Source: Acidobacteriota bacterium
GTDB taxonomy: Bacteria; Acidobacteriota; Terriglobia; Terriglobales; Acidobacteriaceae
Assembly (NCBI GenBank): GCA_019510535.1
Contig: JAEKKE010000054.1
Span: forward strand, 1 to 6,335
Direction of reading: 5' to 3'
Length of the DNA stretch: 6,335 bases
How positions within the stretch are numbered: position 1 is the first letter of the stretch; each line of letters starts with the position of its first letter. Shown here one piece after another: positions 1-5,819 of the stretch. Below the pieces are notes generated by a model. It had not been told where the DNA came from. It ran no database searches and worked only from the letters and a program-made list of their open reading frames with translations. Position numbers and translations under genes: made by a program.

Positions 1-617
1 AGATAGTTCTTCTTCTCGAAGACATGATCTGAGAACTCATTGCCCGCCGTGAACCCCAGCCGTTGCGGCGTGCCCTCATCGTCAATGAAGTAAATGGCAG
101 CAACCTCAGCCTCTTCACCACCGTCCTCGGCATAAAACGGCACATCTAACGGTTGAAGATGAGCCCGCACCATCGTGCCGGTTCCTTTGTAGAACCACTC
201 CGGAGCAATGCCGACCTTTCCTTTTCCGGGGTTCCCTTCCTGCAACCCCCACTGAAACATGCGCATGCTGTCTGTCATCGCCTCAGCCTGCATTGCATGC
301 ATGGCCTGGCGCGATGCGGCGCTGCCCAGGTGCGTAAGACCAGTTCCGGAGACGATGCAGCGCGACGGATTCCCCGGCACATCCACCGGCGGCAGCAGAC
401 GCCACTCCGACTGCCCTGCGTAGATCGGTTCATACCGTAACGTCGCATCCACATCGAGTGCTTCGGCATACACCGCAAGAGACTGTCGTGCGCGAACACA
501 ATCACGCGCCAGATCGTACACGGATGACACGTTGCTGAGGCACATCAGTCCGTCGCCATCGACACGTGCGACCCGGCGCTGAACTCCATTTGTGAGCTGA
601 ACCAGATGAAGAGCCAT
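1..617 (-). CDS. GguC/AraD1-type fumarylacetoacetate hydrolase-fold protein, partial at its C-terminus
   Basis: A reading frame opens with ATG at 617 and runs without a stop through position 1, giving 205 full residues; the rest lies outside the window. The protein begins MALHLVQLTNGVQRRVARVD. It carries the family's conserved blocks: GTGLTHLGSAASRQ (residues 91-104), TDSMRMFQWG (115-124), PEWFYKGTG (139-147), AEDGGEEAEVA (163-173) and GNEFSDHVFEKKNY (192-205). The E-x-E pair (E169, E171) and D197 fit the usual acidic metal ligands of the FAH fold. Family knowledge: GguC/AraD1 proteins are cytoplasmic and sit in sugar-acid operons, where they are thought to act on 2-keto-3-deoxy sugar acids. 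The exact reaction here (dehydration or C-C hydrolysis) cannot be read from the sequence. A stop codon lies just upstream in frame, which fixes the start. The start is only 3 nt after the dehydratase stop and has a weak ribosome binding site, so translational coupling is likely. Confidence 0.88.
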   Translation of the reverse strand, partial: MALHLVQLTNGVQRRVARVDGDGLMCLSNVSSVYDLARDCVRARQSLAVYAEALDVDATLRYEPIYAGQSEWRLLPPVDVPGNPSRCIVSGTGLTHLGSAASRQAMHAMQAEAMTDSMRMFQWGLQEGNPGKGKVGIAPEWFYKGTGTMVRAHLQPLDVPFYAEDGGEEAEVAAIYFIDDEGTPQRLGFTAGNEFSDHVFEKKNY

Positions 618-620
618 CGT

Positions 621-1793
621 CTATCCAATCACGTGAAACTGTCGGAGTGAATCTTCGTTGACCGTCAGACCGAGTCCCGGCTTACTCTCATCCAGATTGA
701 TATGACCATCTGTCGGAACCGGCTCGCCATCGAAGATGTACCAGAACAGCTCGTTCCCAACCTCGACATCTACTTTAGGGAAGAACTCGGCGATCGGCGA
801 GTTCAGGCTCGCCATCACGACATGATAGTTATGCATCTGTCCCGCATGCGGCACGACCGGGATCTGGAATGACTCTGCCAGAGCTGAAATCTTCCGCGCC
901 TGGCTGATGCCGCCGACGCGGTTGGTGTCGAATTGAATGTAGTCGAGAGCGTTATTCTCCAGGAGCTCGCGGAAACCGAAGACGGTGAACTCGTGCTCGC
1001 CACCCGCGATCGGGACCCGGCCATACGCTTTCAATTCCTTATACCCGCGGGTGTCATCGGGGATAACAGGCTCTTCCAGCCAGCGCAGATGGAATGGCTC
1101 AAGCAGCGGCAGCATCCGCTTGGCGTAGTCCAGCGTCCATCCCATGTAAGCATCGGCCATAATATCGACACCGTCTCCGACTACTTCTCTCACCGTGCGG
1201 ATGAGTTCCAGGTTCTTCTGCATGCCCTCCGCGCCATCCAGCGGTCCCCAACCAAAGCGAAGCTTCATCGCTTTGTAGCCCTCATTCTTATAGCGCTGGG
1301 CCTCAGCGCGTAGCTCAGGGATAGGCATCGCATAAAGGCGGCTGGCATAGACAGGAATCCGGTCTTTGGTGCGTCCGCCCAGCAGACGGAAGACCGGTTG
1401 CTTTGCATCCTTCCCCAATAGGTCCCATAGCGCTATGTCCACCGCCGAAATCGCTGTCAGCGCTACCCCCTTGCGTCCAAAAGCCAGCGTTCGCCGATAC
1501 ATCTGCTGCCATAGGAACTCGACATCCCAGGGGTCAGCACCGATCACCAGAGGCCGCAAATAAGTATCGATCAGAGTCTTGGTCACCAGGGGCGACAATG
1601 CCGCGTTGCCAAGTCCTACAAGACCGTTGTCCGTAAAGATCTCTACCAACACCCATCCATGAAAAGCGAAGTTACCCATCGATGCCTGCCGAAAGCTGAC
1701 CAGATCCATGGGGTTGGTGCAGAAATGCGGGGGCAACGGAACCGTCTCACCTTCCCATTGCACGACACGTGTACGGACTTCAGTGATCTTCAT
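621..1793 (-). CDS. L-rhamnonate dehydratase-like enzyme, mandelate racemase/muconate lactonizing (enolase) superfamily
   Basis: This 390-residue protein starts MKITEVRTRVVQWEGE and has the length of an acid-sugar dehydratase. The N-terminal capping domain covers about residues 1-140 and the C-terminal barrel follows. Visible catalytic elements are K177 (in KLRFGWGP), metal ligands D214 (MADAYMGW), E240 (RWLEEP) and E266 (GGEHEF), the dyad D289 and H316 (VVPHAGQ), and E336 (SPIAEFF). The GEH motif, the K-x-R/T-x-x-WGP block and the PVPTDGHINLDESKPGLG tail resemble RhmD rather than mandelate racemase. The expected reaction is Mg2+-dependent dehydration of an aldonate to a 2-keto-3-deoxy acid in the cytosol. 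L-rhamnonate, L-lyxonate and L-fuconate-like acids are all possible substrates. The start at 1793 overlaps the upstream transporter stop by 4 nt (ATGA). The frame stays open further upstream, to about 2273, but that extension reads through the transporter gene in another frame and has no family similarity, so I excluded it. Confidence 0.9.
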   Translation of the reverse strand: MKITEVRTRVVQWEGETVPLPPHFCTNPMDLVSFRQASMGNFAFHGWVLVEIFTDNGLVGLGNAALSPLVTKTLIDTYLRPLVIGADPWDVEFLWQQMYRRTLAFGRKGVALTAISAVDIALWDLLGKDAKQPVFRLLGGRTKDRIPVYASRLYAMPIPELRAEAQRYKNEGYKAMKLRFGWGPLDGAEGMQKNLELIRTVREVVGDGVDIMADAYMGWTLDYAKRMLPLLEPFHLRWLEEPVIPDDTRGYKELKAYGRVPIAGGEHEFTVFGFRELLENNALDYIQFDTNRVGGISQARKISALAESFQIPVVPHAGQMHNYHVVMASLNSPIAEFFPKVDVEVGNELFWYIFDGEPVPTDGHINLDESKPGLGLTVNEDSLRQFHVIG

Positions 1794-3067
1794 GCGAGGC
1801 TCTCTATCTCCCGGAGGTCTTTTGAACGAAGTGGTTGAATCCTGCCTCCCAGCCATGCCAGAGCCAGGAAGCCGATCAGGTGGAAGGTACCGACAAGGAA
1901 AAATAACGCCGTATAGCTGAAGCCGTGCTGCAACATACGCCCCGCAATGATGCCGAAGATCGCTCCGCCCATCGATCCACCGAAGCCAACCAGTCCGGCG
2001 ACAGTCCCGACCGCCGAAAGCGGAAAGACATCCGCGGGAATAGTCATGATCAACCCCGACCATGACTGCTGCGAGAAGAAGGCGAGGCTGAAGAGGAAGA
2101 TCGCAGCACTTACCGGAACAAAAGGCACCAGCATCACCACTGGCATGGTCGCCGCATTGATCCCAAGCACCAGCTTGCGCGAGAAGTTGAGTGAGCGCCC
2201 GCGTCGTAACAGCTGAGCGGAAAGGTATCCGCCCAGAAAGCTGCCCACACCGGACGCAGCGTAAGGAATCCATGCGTAATAACTGACGTGTTTTATATCA
2301 AAGCCACGTGCATCATAGAGATACTTCGGCAACCAGAAGAGCAGGAAAAACCATGCCGAATCGCTCATGAACTTGGCGAAGACCAGCACCCGCACACTGC
2401 GAACCCCTACAATCTCGCGCAGAGACAGTTTCTCCGCCAGCAGGCGTGCATCCTGCGTACTCATCGTCAATGTGGCCGGATTATTGCGGTAGCGCAGCGC
2501 CCACCAGAGGGTCCACGCCATGCCGAGAGCACCGGCGACAAAGAAGACGGAACGCCACCCGGTATTGAGGATGAGGGCTCCAATCAACGGCGGCGCCAGT
2601 ACGGAGCCGAATGCCGTGCCGGCATTGATCAGTCCCATCGCGGTCGAACGCTGCTCGCGCGGCACCCATTCCGCAACAACACGGGTCGCAGCCGGAAATG
2701 CTCCACCTTCGCCCATGCCCAGGAGGAACCGCATACCCAGCAACCAGGTGAAGTTGCGCGCGAATCCATGAAGGGCACATGCCAACGACCACCACAGCAT
2801 AATCAGCAGGAATCCACGCCGCGTACCGATGCGATCCAGAAGCCGGCCGCCGGCGACATACATCACCGCGTATGCCAGTAGAAATGCTGTCTGCAGATAG
2901 GAAAACTGCTGCTCTGATATCGGTATTGCACGCTGGATGGCGGCAATCGCCACCGAAATCGTCTGCCGGTCGAAGTAGCTGATGGCGATGGCCGCCGTCA
3001 CCAGTACGATGTAGTACCAGCGCGTCTCCAGCAGACGGTTGTGCTCGCTCCGCATGGTCGTGGCCAT
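1790..3067 (-). CDS. MFS transporter, anion:cation symporter (hexuronate/aldonate) type
   Basis: This 425-residue integral inner-membrane protein has the usual MFS length and about twelve hydrophobic segments, the first at roughly residues 17-31. It carries the family's YFDR motif after helix 1 (31-34), the MFS loop motif GGRLLDRIGTRRG (73-85) after helix 2, and the conserved stretch around GMGEGGAFPAATRVVAEWVP (117-136). FPLSAVGTVAGLVGFGGSMGG (348-368) lies in the second half. This pattern matches the ACS group, which includes ExuT, GudP, DgoT and RhmT, proton symporters for sugar acids such as hexuronates, glucarate, galactonate and rhamnonate. The exact solute is not readable, but the dehydratase directly downstream points to an aldonate. 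The start at 3067 has AAAGG 8 nt upstream. M5 (3055) is a possible alternative start. The gene begins 17 nt after the GH39 stop and ends in a 4-nt overlap with the dehydratase. Confidence 0.92.
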   Translation of the reverse strand: MATTMRSEHNRLLETRWYYIVLVTAAIAISYFDRQTISVAIAAIQRAIPISEQQFSYLQTAFLLAYAVMYVAGGRLLDRIGTRRGFLLIMLWWSLACALHGFARNFTWLLGMRFLLGMGEGGAFPAATRVVAEWVPREQRSTAMGLINAGTAFGSVLAPPLIGALILNTGWRSVFFVAGALGMAWTLWWALRYRNNPATLTMSTQDARLLAEKLSLREIVGVRSVRVLVFAKFMSDSAWFFLLFWLPKYLYDARGFDIKHVSYYAWIPYAASGVGSFLGGYLSAQLLRRGRSLNFSRKLVLGINAATMPVVMLVPFVPVSAAIFLFSLAFFSQQSWSGLIMTIPADVFPLSAVGTVAGLVGFGGSMGGAIFGIIAGRMLQHGFSYTALFFLVGTFHLIGFLALAWLGGRIQPLRSKDLREIESLA

Positions 3068-3075
3068 CGTCGTCG

Positions 3076-3089
3076 CCTTTACCTTTACC
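3076..3089 (-). promoter_or_regulatory. Tandem ribosome binding site for the MFS gene, spanning the GH39 stop codon
   Basis: On the minus strand this reads GGTAAAGGTAAAGG, a repeated GGTAAA unit. The second AAAGG lies 8 nt before the ATG at 3067. The first TAA is the stop codon of the GH39 gene. Ribosomes finishing GH39 would therefore stop on the loading site of the transporter, which suggests coupled translation. Confidence 0.6.
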
Positions 3090-4803
3090 AGCTCACCTGC
3101 AGCAGCGAGATGGACTCGCGCGGCAGCTCCGTGCTGATCTTGATCTGCCCGTTCACCACATCCATCCAGACAGGCGAGTCGAGAAGCTGCAGGCCAGCCT
3201 TATCCACCAGTTCAGCATACTGTTCCGAGGTTGGGTGCTGCGGCGATCCCATCGCCTTCCACACGGTGTATGCGTTACTGTGATTGGCATCGATGCGGAA
3301 GTGTTTGACGAGCACGCGCTTTGCCGTCGCCGGAAGTCCGGCAATAGAAACACTGGTCGGTGTCGCGGCAGCCGGCTCATCGGCATCATGATAGTTCCAC
3401 AGCAGCACATCGGCACGACGCGTTCCGGTGGTTGCCATCGCATCAACGTCGGCGGCTTCCCGCACACCACTCGCCACCAGGCTCTCCAGCGGCACCTTTC
3501 CGTCGCTCGATGTCGCCACCCGGGTAGGCCCCATCAGGGCAAGCATGCGGAAGAGATTGAGAACGGGCTTGTTGATTCCATTCGAAGAGAGCGAACGGAA
3601 GCCCTCGAAGTACTCCCGGTCTTCAAACTCAAACGACCAGCTCAACATCGAGATCAGGTTAACCTTGTGCTTGTCCTGCAGCTCGAAGAGCGCCTTATAC
3701 GCCGCCGCTGTATATGCGGGATAGAGCGTGCCGTTGCGATAGTTGTTTGCCGGATTGACCTTGCTGGAGCACGCCGCGCATCCCTCCGGATCCGCTTCGC
3801 TCAGAATGATCGGCAGGTTCTTGAACTTCGCAAACGAGGCGATCGTCGCAAACCCGCGATCCGCATCCTTCAACTCCCGATCGATGCCCATCTGCACGTG
3901 GCCGTTGGTAATGGTGGGCTGCCCTTTTACGTGGAAGGAGATAAAGTCCAAAGGCACCACGCTGCCCGTTGCCGCGCTCTTACCCGTGTTCACATGCTCG
4001 AGAAAGTTCTGTAGAAACTTCTGCGCCTTGTCTGAACGCGGGCTGGTGGTCGCAGGCCCGCCGACCTTGGCGCCGGGCAGCGCAGACCGTACACCGGCAA
4101 CAGCATAGTCATACAGCTTCCAGTAGTCTTCCGGCGTTGCATGCCAGTAGTCGATATCGGGCTCGTTCCACACCTCGAAGTACCACTGCAGGACAGTCTC
4201 ACGGCCGTAGCGCTCGACGAGATGGTCGGTCAGCACACGCACCAGCTCGCCCCACTTCTTGTAGTCCTTTGGAGGATTGTTGGAAGCGCCGGAGATTGCG
4301 CTCTTCGGATAGTGGACCTGATATTCCTTCCGGTCCGGAAGCGTCGCTGCCAGATCCTTCGGCATAAAGCCGAGTTCCACCATCGGCCGCACACCGGCGG
4401 CCTTGTACTCGTCGAAGATGCCATCGATGATCTTGAAATCATAGACCGGCTTGCCGTTGGCGTCTTCACTGTAGATGTTGGTCGAGCTCCACTTCAGCTC
4501 CGCCACTCCGTTGCCCGAGGTCAGCAAGTGATGCGCGCGGATGTAAACCGGCACCGGGCTGAGGTCCCGCAGCTCCCGCAGCAATTTCTTTCCATCGCGC
4601 ATGGTGGTGTAGTTGCCCTCGTCATAACCAAACCAGCTATAGATCGGCTTATTGGGCGCAATCGGCTTGGATAGATCCACAGAAATGGCAACCGGCTTTT
4701 CACTCGACGCCGGTAACGGCGCGGGAACTGTGCCCTGAGCACTCACGACCCCGGCAGACGCCGCCAACACAAAAGCCACCTGGCTGAGTTTGTTGAGCTG
4801 CAT
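3085..4803 (-). CDS. Secreted glycoside hydrolase family 39 protein (beta-xylosidase/alpha-L-arabinofuranosidase-like)
   Basis: This is a 572-residue protein. Residues 1-22 look like a Sec signal peptide: K5, a hydrophobic core VAFVLAASAGVV, and probable cleavage after VSA before Q23. The mature enzyme would act in the periplasm or outside the cell. The GH39 (clan GH-A) barrel shows the acid/base motif FEVWNEPD with E214 and the likely nucleophile E336 in PIILSEADPEG. The 122-residue spacing is close to that of characterised GH39 xylosidases. DPEGCAACS (338-346) has a C-x-x-C pair (C342, C345), followed by NPANNYRNGTLYPAYTAA. Residues from about 410 to 572 form a beta-rich C-terminal part. 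GH39 includes beta-xylosidases, alpha-L-iduronidases and several arabinofuranosidase types, so the substrate stays open. The start at 4803 has AAAGGGG about 5 nt upstream, a strong ribosome binding site. It is the first gene of the operon, read from the divergent promoter region. Confidence 0.88.
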   Translation of the reverse strand: MQLNKLSQVAFVLAASAGVVSAQGTVPAPLPASSEKPVAISVDLSKPIAPNKPIYSWFGYDEGNYTTMRDGKKLLRELRDLSPVPVYIRAHHLLTSGNGVAELKWSSTNIYSEDANGKPVYDFKIIDGIFDEYKAAGVRPMVELGFMPKDLAATLPDRKEYQVHYPKSAISGASNNPPKDYKKWGELVRVLTDHLVERYGRETVLQWYFEVWNEPDIDYWHATPEDYWKLYDYAVAGVRSALPGAKVGGPATTSPRSDKAQKFLQNFLEHVNTGKSAATGSVVPLDFISFHVKGQPTITNGHVQMGIDRELKDADRGFATIASFAKFKNLPIILSEADPEGCAACSSKVNPANNYRNGTLYPAYTAAAYKALFELQDKHKVNLISMLSWSFEFEDREYFEGFRSLSSNGINKPVLNLFRMLALMGPTRVATSSDGKVPLESLVASGVREAADVDAMATTGTRRADVLLWNYHDADEPAAATPTSVSIAGLPATAKRVLVKHFRIDANHSNAYTVWKAMGSPQHPTSEQYAELVDKAGLQLLDSPVWMDVVNGQIKISTELPRESISLLQVSW

Positions 4804-4838
4804 TACATCCCCTTTATGCGAGGTATTTCGAATGCGCC

Positions 4839-4853
4839 AAAGGTAGTACCATT
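4839..4853. promoter_or_regulatory. Predicted operator of the FadR-type regulator
   Basis: The sequence AAAGGTAGTACCATT contains the perfect palindrome GGTA-G-TACC (4842-4850), extended by AA/TT pairs outside one mismatch. Binding sites of FadR-subfamily GntR regulators typically have a GGT...ACC core with A/T-rich flanks, so the form fits. It overlaps the predicted -10 and part of the spacer of the operon promoter and lies 41 nt before the first regulator start codon. A bound dimer would be expected to block the operon and could also autoregulate the regulator gene. The assignment is inferred from form and position. Confidence 0.55.
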
Positions 4854-4869
4854 AGAGAATCCCTGTCAA
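4840..4869 (-). promoter_or_regulatory. Predicted sigma-70-type promoter of the GH39-transporter-dehydratase operon
   Basis: On the minus strand a perfect TTGACA (4869-4864) is followed after 18 nt by TACCTT (4845-4840), a weak -10 box. With a 17-nt spacer the -10 would be CTACCT. Transcription would start shortly before the strong ribosome binding site at 4815-4809. The good -35 and poor -10 suit a regulated promoter. No experimental start is known. Confidence 0.5.
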
Positions 4870-4894
4870 GCTCTTTCCGGGCCTTGGCAGAAGA

Positions 4895-5758
4895 ATGCTT
4901 GCTGCACCGGGATTCTTCGTGCACCATTACGACATGCGTGGACGCAGTAAAACGAGATTGTCTCTGGCGGCGCCCGGGGGCAAGGACAAAGGAGATGTCA
5001 CTCATCTCTTGATCCTTCGTTTTCAGCAAATGCTGAGCGATGGATTGCTCTCACCAGGATCGAAGCTACCTTCTGAACGTGAACTCGCACAGCACTTCGG
5101 TGTTGCGCGGTCGTCTCTTCGACAGGCGCTCAAGGTCCTGGAAATCATGGGCGTCATTCAACAGAAAGTTGGCGACGGCAGCTATCTGAACCCCGACGCT
5201 TCTTCCGTATTGGCCGTACCGATGGAGTTCCTCTTCCTGCTGGACGACATCTCGTGGCAGGAACTGATGGAGATGCGTCTGATCATGGAGCCGGCACTGG
5301 CGGCACGCGCCGCCGAGCATGCCAACTCGGCCGATATCGCGCTCCTCAAGCAATCTCTCGACGACTTCGAAAACAGCAAAGGCGACCACTTTCAAATGGT
5401 CGCTTCGGACCTTCTCTTTCACCGCGCCATCTTCATTGCCTCGGGCAATCGCCTGAGCGAGCGCCTGTTTCACCTCATCCATCGGGCCATGCTCAACGTC
5501 ATGCTGGTGACATCACAACTCGTTGAGCTGGAACACACGCTCGCATTTCACAAGCCCATCTTCAACGCGATTAAGCAACGGGATGCGGAGCTGGCGCGGA
5601 AGCTGATGACGGACCACCTGAACGATGCCAACAATCTCTTACTCAGAGGTCGCCAGCGTGAGTCTGAGCGCGTCCTGCACGAGCATTTGCGCACGAAGCG
5701 CCCTTCAGAAAAGCCCATTAAGACAACTGCGCCTCGCCGCCTGAAAGCTTTGACCTAA
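4895..5758 (+). CDS. GntR-family transcriptional regulator, FadR subfamily with FCD ligand-binding domain
   Basis: The protein has up to 287 residues. A winged helix-turn-helix covers about residues 34-100, with the hallmark GSKLPSERELAQHFGVARSS (55-74) followed by LRQALKVLEIMGVI and the wing KVGDGSYL. An all-helical FCD domain follows, with putative metal ligands D172 and H176 (DLLFH), H219 and H241. In FCD regulators these often hold a metal that helps bind an organic-acid effector. A sugar acid or keto-deoxy acid from the divergent operon is the obvious candidate. The C-terminus is a basic tail from about residue 266. The start is uncertain: ATG at 4895 has purines directly before it, GTG at 4919 has GGGA at fair spacing, and ATG at 4934 (274 residues, MRGRSKTRLS) has no clear ribosome binding site. 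It is transcribed away from the operon and probably represses it. Bases 5550-5608 recur exactly at the window end. Confidence 0.9.
   Translation: MLAAPGFFVHHYDMRGRSKTRLSLAAPGGKDKGDVTHLLILRFQQMLSDGLLSPGSKLPSERELAQHFGVARSSLRQALKVLEIMGVIQQKVGDGSYLNPDASSVLAVPMEFLFLLDDISWQELMEMRLIMEPALAARAAEHANSADIALLKQSLDDFENSKGDHFQMVASDLLFHRAIFIASGNRLSERLFHLIHRAMLNVMLVTSQLVELEHTLAFHKPIFNAIKQRDAELARKLMTDHLNDANNLLLRGRQRESERVLHEHLRTKRPSEKPIKTTAPRRLKALT
5550..5608 (+). repeat. 59-bp direct repeat, copy 1, inside the regulator gene
   Basis: Identical at every base to 6277-6335 and in the same orientation, offset by 727. Here it codes for an intact FCD-domain segment (HKPIFNAIKQRDAELARKLM), so this is the native copy. 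The base before it (5549) differs from the base before copy 2. Confidence 0.95.
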
Positions 5759-5782
5759 CGAAGTTGTTGTCTTAGTCCATAC

Positions 5783-5815
5783 GAAGGCCGCCCGCGTATG
5801 TCGCAGGCGGCCTTC
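5783..5815. terminator. Hairpin terminator between convergent genes
   Basis: GAAGGCCGCC (5783-5792) pairs perfectly with GGCGGCCTTC (5806-5815). A short inner GCG/CGC pairing may extend the stem beyond a C-A mismatch. On the plus strand it is followed by TTCGTT, a modest T-rich tail, 24 nt after the regulator stop. On the minus strand no T-run follows, so it probably serves the regulator best, and the TonB receptor transcript only in part. Confidence 0.75.
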
Positions 5816-5819
5816 TTCG

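Noticed and set aside
153..505. Short open frames on both strands inside the GguC/AraD1 gene
   Set aside because: The real coding frame (617 to 1, minus strand) is continuous and carries the family motifs. The others are shadows.
1880..1895. GGTACC palindrome inside the transporter gene as a second operator
   Set aside because: It lacks the central base and A/T flanks of the site at 4839-4853 and lies within coding sequence far from a promoter, so chance is sufficient.
1794..2273. N-terminal extension of the dehydratase frame by 160 residues
   Set aside because: It lies inside the transporter gene in another frame of the same strand, has an arginine- and cysteine-rich shadow composition, and adds nothing found in the enolase superfamily. 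The ATG at 1793 gives the normal family length.
2288..2881. 197-codon plus-strand open frame opposite the transporter
   Set aside because: Antisense to hydrophobic transporter codons, which produces a polar, Q/R/H-rich artefact. Nothing supports expression.
3235..4014. 259-codon plus-strand open frame opposite the GH39 gene
   Set aside because: It is fully antisense to a clear GH39 enzyme, with a composition rich in R, H and Q and no domain signature. Long antisense frames are expected in GC-rich coding DNA.
4141..4674. 177-codon plus-strand open frame opposite the 5' half of GH39
   Set aside because: Antisense shadow with no ribosome binding site, no recognisable motif and no room for its own promoter.
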